DNA of 64,000 nt from Mortierella sp. BCC40632. Taxonomy: Eukaryota; Mortierellomycota; Mortierellomycetes; Mortierellales; Mortierellaceae. The stretch is taken from contig WAEK01000016.1 of NCBI GenBank assembly GCA_011634665.1, positions 1,166,001 through 1,230,000 on the forward strand, given 5' to 3'. The notes below the pieces were generated by a model, which saw only the letters and a list, made by a program, of their open reading frames with translations, had not been told where the DNA came from and made no database searches. Below are positions 16,613-27,605 of the stretch, one piece after another (positions within the stretch are counted from its first letter, which is position 1; each line of letters opens with the position of its first letter). Both the position numbers and the translations under genes were made by a program.

Positions 16613-17676
16613 CCTCTATGTGGTTTGAAGTAGAACATTAGAAAGGGGGAATGGATAGTTGCAAAAGCGCGTTGGCTCAGAGGTTTTAGGTATCAAATGT
16701 GGTGATACAGGCGCGCTCTAGAGATTCAATTTTTTTTTTTTTTTTTATCCTTTTCGACACACGTGTAGAAATTAGTCCTTGATGGTCAATAGGTCTTCAA
16801 CTACTCCAACAAGCAGGTCTCCAGGGAACGAACCTCTTGGCTTGAAATACCCCCCCCCCCAGGCTTTGGTATCTATCGAGGCTATGAAATATCTGCCAAA
16901 TCATCCAAAAAGAAAACGGGTGGAGGCTAGCGACTTGCGGAAGGTCAGCAGTGTGACAAGGAGAATGGAGACATCCCGCTCATGGAACTAAAGTGAAATG
17001 ATGTTTCTTGTCGCTTCTATATCCTTGTTCCTACTTTCACAGCGGGGTATAGTACAATTTAGTCTTATAGACTTAACTTTGAACCAATGTGCAACTCTGA
17101 CAAAGGTAAGGGAGAAGTTAGTCGACTAAGATTCTTTGACAGTATTACCTCACCGTTCTTGTGGTCGTTTGATGAAAGGTCAACACAGCTGTGCGATGTA
17201 CCTAAAAAGAAAAGGCAATCATGATTGGCAAAGAGCAACAAATTGAACTAAGGACATGGCTCCCACTCGCTTTGTTAAGTGGCGCATCGGATCAAACTCC
17301 ACTCGCAGCCATATCATAGTTTATGAAAGAGACTGAATCTATCACTCCAAGAAAAAAAGGCAAGAAAAAAAGAGGGGATTGACACAAATACAACAGTCAA
17401 GTTCAGTCATTTTCTCCTCTGTGGGCAAACACTCTTAACTCATTTCTTTTTTTTTTTTTTTTTCTATTGCTATTCCTATTTGTTTCATTCAGTCGTGGAG
17501 AGTTTTCAGTGCAAATGGAGTGCTTGAGTCGTAGGTATTGATATAGATAGGTCAACGTGTTCGAAGGTAAGCTCAATTTCTAATATATGGTTGCCGTGTC
17601 ATCACAACAAACAGGTGTAGCACTGAAAAATATATAAACTGGAATATTCATGTTTGGTATCTATAAAGCGAATCTA
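16613..17676. other. Intergenic: tepsin promoter / hydrolase 3' flank
   Basis: About 1.1 kb with no gene that I can support. Holds poly(T) at about 16730-16747, a C tract at about 16850-16860 and poly(T) at about 17447-17463. Confidence 0.6.
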
Positions 17677-19083
17677 TTAGAGTCTCGCAACTTCACCAAT
17701 GTCCTGGGCGAGGATCCAGTTGCAGACAGTCCCTGCTACTGTTGGTGCATCTTCCATATGAACTGAATGGTTTCCATCGACAACTCGAATAGTAGGTTTG
17801 CTCTTCTCGAACCAGGTTGTTCTTGTCTCGACAACTAAAAGACCAAGTAGAATAAGAATATTAGTGGCCTTGTTTTCGCAAATGCCCCCCCCCCCTCCCC
17901 TTCTGAAGAGCAATTAATCGTATATTTCTTCAAGGAGAAAAGTCCAATCCATTCAACTTACAACCCTTAATTCTAATCAGTCCATTGGATGCTAGCACTG
18001 CCAAGACTGGACACTCGATACGTCGAAGGAAGGCTTGGACATACTCCTCTGATATAGACTGAGCACTCCGGATCGTCAAGAGTGGGTCAGTACTCCATGT
18101 CCAGCCTTGAATAATTTTACCATCTTCATCAGCCCGCTCAATTGGGATCAGTCCGCGAGGAACCAAGATTCTTGCATACTCGAGCTGCATCGGATTGGCT
18201 CCATTACTACGTGCAACACATGCCGACTCGATTGTTCGGTGCAACGGACGCCTCTTGGTCGCAAGGGCTCGCTTCTCGGCTATATGCTCCAAAAGATGCT
18301 GGGGTTGGTCGCTAATATCCCGTGTCCAGGCGCCAAAGCTATCCAACAGCACGCACAGCAGTGTCCTTAAAGAAAAGAAAAAAAAATGGCGTGAGAAGTC
18401 AAAAAAGACGGCTGATCGGCTAGATGCCTTTAACAAAACACACGGATTACCTGGAAGAAAAGAGTCCTGTATATGTCGAGGCTACAGCTCCACCCATCGA
18501 GTGACCAATTACAGCATGTTTTTGCCATCCCAATTGCTCCACGACCTGATCGGCATCCTCGCAGTAGCGCCAGATACCATAGTCCTCTGTTTGACGGTGG
18601 GATGACAGGCCATGACCAGCGTGATCTAGAGCGACAATCTCGACGGGCTCTGGCCCAAGCATCTGCAGCATAAGGCTATTCAAGTTCACATTAATGTCAG
18701 TCCGATCTTTGTGCCCCTTGTATCCACATAAAGAAACCTTGAGGAACCCATAATCGGAACTTACGGAGCCAATCTAAACCGAACGAATACAGGATGGAAA
18801 ATGACAAATAAGTATCAGTAATGCAGTCTTTTTTTTTCCTTTTCCTCTTCCCTACAGGTTTGATCTCAATACAGATTCCAGGCAACTAAAAGAAGGTACT
18901 GCTTTCTATTTCTTACGGATCAAAAGAGCATGCATTATCGAGGTATCCATGAAAGGCAAGAAAACGGCGACAGTCTCTTGAACGAGCCGACTCGTGGCTC
19001 CGCCAATGCTTGGCTGCCAGCACCATTCCGTTTCGGAGCTCAAAGGTGCGCTCCTGTGGAGGAGGGAACGACGAAGTTGCCAT
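17677..19083 (-). CDS. Serine hydrolase-like alpha/beta hydrolase (SERHL type)
   Basis: An alpha/beta-hydrolase of the serine hydrolase-like family; substrate unknown. Start at 19083 (MATSSFPPPQERTFELRNGM). Exon 1 carries the oxyanion-hole strand FLAFHGYLDNACSFDP. A 9-nt microexon (18765-18773) gives the phase-consistent join FDP-LAP-LMLQMLGPEPVE. Then VALDHAGHGLSSH, the nucleophile elbow VIGHSMGG (Ser in GHSMGG), a lid region with many basic residues (EKRALATKRRPLHRT), a strand with VLAVLASNGLIR, and the last exon with VDGNHSVHMEDAP, whose His is the expected catalytic base. Length near 300 residues fits SERHL. No signal peptide: probably cytosolic or peroxisomal; the C-terminus EVARL resembles a PTS1 only weakly. 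Shares a 1-kb divergent interval with the aminopeptidase gene. Confidence 0.8.
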
Positions 19084-20087
19084 CAGAGAGATTGCTTAGG
19101 CTAGGTAATTACTTGTTGATGGTGAGGAATGATGTGTAATGATGGACGGAACAAGGAATTAGAAAGTAGCAGAGAACTAGGTCGGCACGTTGAAGTAACT
19201 GAAGTAACTCTGACCGGAGTCTGAGCCGAATGGCTGGACTCTCCCGCCCCCCCACCATGGATATGTCACATGACAAATCGAAGCCTCAGGTTGCTTTCCC
19301 TTTTTGGTGTTGACTGTCGGCCGGATAACTCTTCCGAATGTTGCAGATGGTTGGGGAGAGGTTCGATGCCTAGAACCAGGAACGGGTAGTAGACAAGGGC
19401 AAGGGAGAGCGTGGGGAAGAGAGCGTGTGGCCATTTGCTCTTCATCATTGTTTACCTCTAGGTAGGACTTGAGACCCTCTAGGGCAAAAGGTTCAATTCG
19501 GACGCGACCTGGTCTTGCACCTTTCGAGTGCGAATCCATATGAGGATAGGAAATAGCTTCATATTGGCACATTGGCCATTCTTCGTGTTGTGTGTGTGTC
19601 CGAATGAATGCGTGGCCTTGTAATCTCCGCCCACCTCCCCTAGGAAATTACAAGGGGACTGAAGAAACGGCGTGTTCTGGTTATTCCAAGGGCTGCTTGG
19701 CTGTGCCAGAAACCATCTGTTTCCCAGGCGTCGCAGAAGGAGCACAAGGACCGGTTGATCCAGTGTGTTCAGCCTATACTTTTTTGTCGCACGCGAGAGA
19801 GCAACCTGCCCACGCCAAAGTCCGCTCTCAGCCAGTGGAAACAGAGCGTTCTTGTTGGACGGATCGTTGGGGAGGGAACAAGGAGGGTCCCGCGCGTCCG
19901 CGTCTCTGGGAAAGTAAGGCTACTGGCTAAAAGAGGGCCCAGGCGTGGGGAAGGAAAAGTCGTGGCTCGCTCGTTGTTCTGCAAGTCAAACCTCGTTTAA
20001 ATAGACCTCGCTTTGTTCGATCCAGAGTGTCTCCTTTCTTGTCGTCTTCCCACCCTCTCCATCCTTCTCCAATCTCCATCTCCAACC
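19084..20087. promoter_or_regulatory. Divergent intergenic interval (hydrolase / aminopeptidase P)
   Basis: The two flanking genes point away from each other, so both promoters must sit here. No gene recognised; a 131-codon open frame at 19177-19572 (minus) has no motif and atypical composition. No clear TATA box. Confidence 0.5.
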
Positions 20088-22445
20088 ATGTCTACCGCAA
20101 CAAACACAACCTCTCGCGTGCTCAAGCTGCGCGAGCTGATGCAGAGCCCCGAGGTCAATGTCACTGCCTTGTAAGTCAAATCACTTCATCTCTAATTGCC
20201 ACCATTAGGTCCAATGCGCTTGATTTCTCACGGTCTCCATCTGATGTTGCTCCTCCTAGCGTCGTCCCCTCTGAAGATGCTCACCAGGTAGATTACATAC
20301 TCGCTTACTCAACCGCCTTGTTTGCTCCGCTGACATGCCTATTAACACTCTGATGTGCTTGTTCTTTTACTTCACTCTACACTAGAGCGAGTATGTCGCC
20401 GAGTGCGATAACCGCCGCAGCTACATCTCTGGATTCACTGGATCTGCAGGATTGGCTATTGTCTCGCTTGATGCTGCTGCTCTCTTCACGGATGGTCGCT
20501 ACTTCTTGCAGGCATCTCAACAGCTGGACACCAACTGGACCTTGATGAAGTCTGGTCTTCCTGAGGTTCCCACTTGGCAGGAGTACCTTGTCAAGGTAAG
20601 CAACCCGCTCCAAGAATGTCCCGCCACGTGTCTTGGAGATATGTTATCAATGACCCACTGACCGCTGCTCACCCCTTCGGACTTGCTCTAGAACCTTCCT
20701 GCTGGCTCGCGGATCGGTATCGACCCTCTCGTTTTCACAGGAAGTAAGTCGTCCTGGTCGTAGTTCATCGACTCTTAATATGGCATCATTCCCGTGACGG
20801 GTTGGCAGCCGCTTTTAGTGCTCCGACCTTCTGTGGTCAAAAGTCTTCTCGTACTTACCAGAACCCCGACACACTTGTCAACGCTAGCTGATGCCTACAA
20901 GCTGGAGGCGGATTTGGCTAAGGTCGGATCAACCCTTGTCCCCGTCGCCGAGAACCTCATCGACTTGGTCTGGGAGGACCGTCCTCCACGCCCTGCCAGC
21001 AAACTCTTGACCCTCACAACCAAGACCACTGGTCGCACCCACACAGAGAAGATCCAGCAGTTGCGTAAGGATCTTGAGAAGAAGGGCGTTGTCGGATTTG
21101 TTGTTTCCGGACTGGACGAGATTGCCTGGCTCTTCAACCTTCGTGGATCAGACGTCCACTGCAACCCTGTCTTCTTCTCCTATGCTGTCGTGACCAAGGA
21201 CTATGTCAACCTCTATCTCCAGGAAAAGTCTGTCACTGACGAGGTCCGTCAGCATCTCGGATCTGATGTTGTCATCAAGCCCTACGAGACCGTCTTTGAC
21301 GATTTGCGTGCCCTGGGTCCCGTCCTGAAGGCAAACAACCAAAAGATGCTCCTTGGCTCTCGCACCAACTTGGCTATGGCCTTTGCCCTTGGAAAGGAGA
21401 ATACAGTTGAGACTCGCTCGCCCGTGACTGATGCCAAGGCTATCAAGAACGAGGCAGAGCTCGAGGGTATGCGTCAGAGCCATCTCCGCGATGCTGCTGC
21501 TCTTATTACCTACTTTGCCTGGCTTGAGGAGCAGCTCGCCAACGGAGTCGAGCTCGATGAGGCTGATGGCGCCGCATACCTTGACCAGCTCAGAGCGTAA
21601 GTAACACTCAGTTGATCCTCATGATGCTTTCATTTACTTTTTTGATCCCCTTAGTGACTCGAAGGCTCACTGGGATATTTCTCCTCTTTAAATGTTATAG
21701 TGAGCAGGCAGGATTTGTTGGCCTGTCTTTCGATACCATCTCTTCGACCGGCCCCAATGGCGCCATCATCCACTACAAGCCAGAGAAGCCCAAGGCTGCT
21801 CGCATTAACCCCGATTTGGTCTACTTGTGCGACTCTGGCGGACAGTACATTGATGGAACCACGGATGTCACCCGCACCCTTCACTTCAAGAACCCCTCGG
21901 CTCATGAGAAGCGCTGCTACACCCGTGTCCTCCAGGGCCACATTGCTCTTGACATGACTGTTTTCCCCGATGGCACCTCCGGTTACCTCCTGGATGTCCT
22001 TGCTCGCCGTCCACTCTGGTCAGATGGTCTTGACTATCGCCATGGTACTGGCCACGGTGTTGGCTCCTTCTTGAACGTCCACGAAGGTCCTCACGGATGC
22101 GGTACTCGCATTGCCTATAACGATATTCCTTTGGTTCCTGGAATGACCTTGACCAACGAGCCCGGCTACTATGAGGATGGTAACTTTGGTATTCGTATCG
22201 AAAACGTTCTTTTGGTCCGCGAGGTCAAGACCCCCAACAACTTTGGCAACCGTGGATACTATGGATTCGAGCATGTTACCTATGTGCCCATGTCGATCAA
22301 GTTGATTGATCAGTCACTTTTGACCCATGTTGAGGTTGAGTGGATCAACAAGTACCACGCTGAGTGCCTTGAGAAGGTCTCGCCCTTCTTGCCTAAGGAT
22401 AGCCCTGGCCTCAAGTGGCTCCAGCGCGAGGCCGTCTCGCTTTAA
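20088..22445 (+). CDS. XPNPEP1: Cytosolic Xaa-Pro aminopeptidase P (M24B metallopeptidase)
   Basis: Removes an N-terminal residue that precedes proline. Start at 20088 ([20 protein letters not shown]) in a good context. Exon 1 ends at GCCTT/GTAAGT, then [10 protein letters not shown], then [20 protein letters not shown] with phases consistent. The creatinase-like N-terminal domain follows ([21 protein letters not shown]). The M24 pita-bread domain is complete: the metal ligands are the two Asp in [16 protein letters not shown], His in [17 protein letters not shown], Glu in LTNEPGYY and Glu in FGIRIENV. Ends [10 protein letters not shown]. Length about 610-620 residues, normal for the cytosolic three-domain form. 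No signal or mitochondrial presequence. Codon use is strongly C-ending, unlike most neighbours, which suggests high expression. Confidence 0.94.
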
Positions 22446-23058
22446 GGGACCTCATCCTCCCCCTTCCCCTCTCATCCTCTTCTAGAAAAAAAAAAAAAAG
22501 GGATACGAGAACAGAAGCTATCGATTAGCTCTTGCGAACTTGAGCTCTTGTATATAATCCTTTAAAAAAAAAATAAATAAAAAAAAATAAGGGTCAGTCA
22601 GCCAGTGAGCGCTGGTCTTTTACTTTGGAATAATATTTTTGCTTCTCCTCCATGTAGTCAAGGCATGTTGTAATTGTCGCCACTTTAAACGGAGATTTGG
22701 AGCACAAAAAAAAAAAAAAAAAAAAATGAGGGGCGAGAATACGATTATTTGATTCGACCAAAAATACTGGCTTTTTAAAGTCTAGAGCCGATCATTTATA
22801 TATTATAAAAAAAAAAAATAGACCACCTCACACATATTTCCTTGTCTTTTTTCAGGCCAGCACGAACAAAAGCCGAGTGTTGACAAAGTGGGCGTTGTGT
22901 GGTGGATGGAGCAAAATGGGTCAATACGGAGGTGGAGGGGGGAGGGATGAATGGAGGGAAGGATAGGTACGGGTATTCGGCCAGGAACGGATTATTGAAT
23001 CTCAAAAAGAAAGAAAGAAAGAAAGAAAGAAAACAGACTAAGGATACGATATCGTGAT
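22446..23058. other. Intergenic between convergent genes, A-rich
   Basis: 3' flanks of aminopeptidase P (plus) and the pseudokinase (minus). Contains poly(A) runs at about 22485-22499, 22562-22590 and 22706-22726 and an AAAG microsatellite at about 23004-23031. No gene seen. Confidence 0.7.
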
Positions 23059-25537
23059 CTACACAAACGCAGACTCGGCCTGACTAAGACTCAAACGGAA
23101 CATGGGATCGATTGTCAGCAATCCTTCAACAACCGCTCTCTCCTGTGTATCCTGAATTTCTTGAATGCGATCCTTCCAAGCACTGAATCGACCCGTCGCT
23201 GCCTGATCTGCAGCATCCTCGGTCCTGAAGAGAGGTTGACCCGTCAAGACCTCAAACAAGACACAGCCTGCGGCCCAAGCATCCATGCAGGTCGTCGACA
23301 GAGTCGTATCCAATTGCTGATCCCGTTTGGCATTCAACAACTCCGGTGCAAGGCATCTCTCCACAGCACCATTCTCAACACCGACCAACGAGCCATTTCG
23401 TGGACCAACGGCCTCATTCATGAATCGAGCTCCACCAAAAGACCACAACACCCATTGACCTTCCTCATTAAGAATCATGGAGGATGTGCAGACCGACAGA
23501 TGGACGACATCCTTTTGATGACACCAGACCAATGCACCAACAAGCGCTTTGGCCACTGCACGTTGGTCAGGTCGGTCCAGGATTCGATTCGATTGCATCG
23601 AGATCATAAAGTCGAGAGTCGAGTCATGAGCGTCCAGAACCAAGATATGACGCCACTCGAGCGCCGCAGGAACGATCATAGTCTGATGAAGACTGATGAT
23701 CTTGGATGGGTTGACGATATGGTTCAACATGGCAGCTTCTCTCTGCCACACAATCTCATCCCGAACCCATTTAAGAGTCACACTCTCGGTTGTGTCCACG
23801 TTTTCACCGAGTTGGATGACAACCATCTTTGTCTGGACAGCAGTCTGACCAAGTCGGTATTGAGACAACACAACAGCACCCAGAGGCGCGGTGGGCACCG
23901 ACTGGGCAACATCCCGTCCATCATAACGGACAATAGGAACTCGCAAGGTGAGGCTCTCAGGGGTTCGCTCGGCTGTAACACTGTTGGGACCTCGAGGATT
24001 GGTGGTGGTCTCCGATTGCAAGAGCGAGTTGGTCGAGGCAAAGCCATTCTGACCATAGACGTTATTCTTCGAGTGCATGTCCTTGACTGCCATCGAGATA
24101 CGATCCGCCTCCTGAGATCGCTCCTTGATACGCTTGTTACGGCGTTGGAGGACCATGAACAAGACCACGATCACAATCAACACCAATGCGCCAAAAGCGA
24201 TTCCAATGATTGCCGGGGTTGAGAGACCATTGTCCGGCGTGGAAGGAGGGGGTGGGACACGAACAGCAAAAGTACCCGACTCCTGGCCGGCAGGAAGAGC
24301 ATAAGAAATATAAGTTGCAAATTCCTTTCCTGCAGTGATGAAGATCGTCGACAATCCAAACGACCACGTGTTGTTCTGTGGATTTGACAAACCACCATAA
24401 ACAAGAGCATGGCTCGAGTTGAAGAGTGCAGCAGTGCCATAGCTGTAAAAGCGTGGGACAACACCTGGCTCAGGTAGGCTTGTGACAACCTTGTAGATTG
24501 ATGAACTGTTTGCTCCCAATGTGAACGTCATTTCCTAACGAGCAATTAGACCAGTCGACAGTGAGCAGATCGGATCGAATCATAATATGGTGGCAAGGAT
24601 AGGTGGCCAGTGTATAAATGTCTGATACAAATTAGCGAGAAAAGGGAGAGTGAGAGAGAGAGAGTACATACATGGGTACCGCCAAAGAAATAGTTCATTT
24701 CATTGGTTTGTGCCTGAGCCAGGGCAGGGAATATGATCTGATCAATGTCGGATGAGGTAGCTGACAAAGTCGTCGAGGAGGCTCCTCCGAGCATGAATCG
24801 AGAACCCACAGTTCTACCTTCTCTTCGCTCAATTGCCAAGAACGAGCCCTGAGCTTCTCTCACGACCACAGTGACATTGGCCTTTGGGACATCAGCAGGC
24901 ACCTGACTATGAAGTTGGCCAAGCCAATTGAGAGATCGAGAGAAAGAGGAAGGAGGGGACTATGTGTCAGAACAATAGAAGGAACAGAAGAAGGAAAAGA
25001 GCAGAACGGAGAGGAACATTGGGCGTTAGGATGGAAAGATGAGATGACTTACACAACTTGAGGGGCGGTGACACCCGACGCAGAGACGCCGAGTGACATC
25101 CACTGGCCGTCGATGAGTCCGAGCCACTTGAACATGCCATTGCCTTCGGCCCAAAGCGCGTGAGGGGCCAAGGACCAGCTCTCGTCCCAGTTGGTGAGTG
25201 GCTCTGACAAGGCCAGGTTGGGCGTCTTACTGTTGTCGAGATAGACGTGATTGTTGAAAATGTAGAGGAATGTCTCTGTTGTGCTGTCAAGAGCGCAAAT
25301 CATCTGGGACGACCTCAGCGCGCTCGCCTGGTTTGGCTTTGCGCGAGCGGTCGCCACGAAGGCGGGTGCTGTAAATGCTTCTCTGTTCAAGGGCGCAGTA
25401 TAGGACTGGATGGTGTAGCTGGGAGTCGAACTGCTGTTGCTGACGGCCGAGTTGAACTCTAGGCCGGCTAGTGCAAAAGTTTTGTTAGACGATGCAAGGC
25501 ATGGGTATCCTAGACGCGGGATTTCTGATTGTGCCAT
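23059..25537 (-). CDS. Membrane-anchored receptor-like pseudokinase
   Basis: Three exons join in phase (PQVV-PADVP; GGTH-EMTFTL), giving about 730 residues. The first ~340 residues form a putative ectodomain with several N-x-S/T sequons (NKT, NSS, NVT, NNT) and repeated beta-rich segments (TFLYIFNNHVYLD, EMNYFFGGTH, HALVYGGLSN), perhaps a propeller. A single membrane helix (GIAFGALVLIVIVVLFMVLQ) is followed by basic RRNKRIKER, a stop-transfer signal. The C-terminal ~280 residues follow the kinase fold but are degraded: VTLKWVR (beta3 Lys kept), QREAAML (alpha-C Glu), HLSVCTSSMIL where HRDLKxxN is expected, WSFGGAR where DFG is expected, then LAPELL, MDAWAAGCVLFEVLTG and LTIDPMFRLS. The catalytic Asp and metal-binding Asp are absent, so catalysis is unlikely. 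No signal peptide is visible at this ATG (in-frame TGA 18 nt upstream), so a spliced upstream exon or signal-anchor use is possible. Confidence 0.75.
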
Positions 25538-26574
25538 GGCGCTCGGGGGTTTTCAAGAGATTGGTCGGAGTTGAGGTCGAGAATGAGCGGTCTGGTCCCC
25601 CTGGGTTCGTAATAAGGAGGTGAGAGCGTGAGCGTGGAATTGGTATGATAGTGTTGGAACGGACAGCGTATTTGTTTACTGTGCTAGATGAGAAATGGTG
25701 GAGCAAAGGATAGACTGTCAGTCTGTTGACCAGATGAAGAAGGTGAGAAAAGGAAAGGGAAGGGAAAGGAAAAGGAAGAGGAGCAGGATAGCGAGCCGAA
25801 GGAGAAGAAAGGGGTGAACATGAGAAAAAAAAAAAACAAGAAATAAAAAATAGAAGAGAGATTGGAAACTATGAAAGCCTCCTGTCTCTTATTCCGCTGA
25901 CGACAGGCTGAGAAGCATGGTGCCACAAAGAGAAATGGATTTAGAGCAGAATCACATAAACAACGGCTGAGAAAAAAAAAATGGACGGATATACAGCTGC
26001 TGTGTTGCTCTAGCCTGGACCCCTTGCCGCACTTGGGTCTTGGATATGAGGACACAAATGCGACGTCGGCAATGGACGCACGAGGGCTGGACGCAAAGGT
26101 AGTCGAGAAGACATTGTCGGATTCTAAAACATGCGAGTCCTGTCTGGTGCCTGGTGCCTGAGTTATAGGGGGGGGACTGTCTTTGTCTCGGTCCCTGTCC
26201 CTGTCGCTGTCGTTGTCTGTACTGTCCCTGTCCTTGACTAAAATTACGTCGAACACAAGGACCCAATTTGGGCGTCATGGCGGAGAATGTGGGTGAAAGG
26301 GCGGGAATGTTGAATGAGGGGATTACCTTGCTCGGAGAGAGAAGGAGAACAATAGAGAAGGGGCGCAGATGAGGAGAAAAAGGGCGAGCTGAGCAGAGAT
26401 GAAGCAGGCTTGTCAAAGCTAAGGAGTGTGGTATGAATGAAGATTGGCGGGAGTGATGACGAGATGACGATGAAGGAATAGAATGATGCGGATCAGATGA
26501 GGCTGAAGAAAAATGATGATTTATGATGATGCGAATGGGGAAAGCGAGCGAAACAAAAGCCGCCGATGTCGGAG

Positions 26575-26632
26575 GATGGATGGATTGGATGATGATGGAT
26601 GGATGGATCCGGATGGATGGATGGAGGAGATG
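26575..26632. repeat. GGAT tetranucleotide repeat
   Basis: Imperfect (GGAT)n/(GATG)n array, clearly visible as repeated ggatggatgg units with a few interruptions. Confidence 0.8.
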
Positions 26633-26751
26633 GGTCGGAAGGAAATTAAAAAGAGAAAGAACCGAACCGGGACGATGCAACGGGCGAGGGATGACAGATA
26701 TTGTCGATGGCGCGGTAGACCAAGGAGTGAGAGAGAGAGAAAGAGAAGAGA

Positions 26752-26826
26752 CAGACAGACAGAGAGACAACAGACAGGCAGGCAGGTAGGCAGGCAGGCA
26801 GGTAGGCAGGTAGGTAGGCAGACAGA
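26752..26826. repeat. CAGA / GGCA / GGTA tetranucleotide array
   Basis: A compound tetranucleotide array changing from CAGA units to alternating GGCA and GGTA units; on the minus strand it would read as LPAYLPTC-type repeats, which explains the spurious open frames here. Confidence 0.8.
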
Positions 26827-27605
26827 GAACTTGGACAATCTTTGGCCTGAAGGGGACCGACAAAGTGAGATAGAAGGTTGAGCAATAGGCCTGAAAAAAC
26901 AAGTGAAAGGAGAGCCCTCTCCAGCCCTGGGCTCACCCGGTGGATTGCAACACACACTTGCTTTGCGCTCTCATAACTACATCGCCGCCTCTTATTTGGG
27001 CATTCTCTCTTCAGAGATACAACCCACTAAAAAAACTGTGCTCTCTGCACTAAAGGGACCCCTCTATCTTTGTTGTCTCCATTCTGTCCCACAGACTCAG
27101 AGACTGATCGTTACTCACTCATGCCCCCTTAGAGCCTAACGCCTTTCACTAGCATGAGATCATCGACCGAGCTCAGGACACGTCCCAGACATCTATCCAA
27201 AGACCGCGTCCATGAATTATACAATGGCCTCCTTGGATAACTTGTATCCAATCCTGGTCTTGAAGTTTTTTTCAATCCAGGTGCTACCCCTAACTAACGC
27301 TGTAGAAGAAATGGCTCGCCCTGAACTCGGTTTTAAGAGTAAGTGGTCATTCATCAGGCGTGGTTTTGATGAATGATAGCGTGGCTAACGGAAGCACTTG
27401 AAGAAAGACCCTGGAATCAGATTGCTCTTATTTTTTCCTCTGCTCGAGCATTTCAGTAACGCATGCTTATTGGGGTGAGTGACCACTGTCAATTCTATCA
27501 GTAGCATCGCCTCTTCATGGATACTTTCATGATATTACACGCCCTTGTTATATTCTGCGCCAAAGTGAGATTTCTTTGTTCATAGCCAGGTGTCCTCTAC
27601 GCTTT

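Larger units (their letters stand above)
25538..27605. other. Long low-complexity interval upstream of the pseudokinase
   Basis: About 2 kb between pseudokinase start and NTH1 stop. It is purine-rich on the plus strand with stacked microsatellites and CT-rich tracts on the minus strand. A long open frame on the minus strand (25952-26902) is an artefact of the 4-bp repeats. Likely the pseudokinase promoter and 5'UTR, plus an unassigned 26900-27600 stretch in which I see nothing. Confidence 0.55.

Noticed and set aside
19177..19572. 131-codon minus-strand frame in a divergent promoter interval
   Set aside because: Composition unlike neighbours and no motif.
23161..24222. 353-codon plus-strand open frame
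   Set aside because: Antisense shadow of the pseudokinase exon; no domain.
25952..26902. 316-codon minus-strand open frame with LPTYLPTCLPA repeats
   Set aside because: Produced by tetranucleotide microsatellites; no supporting start, domain or splice pattern.
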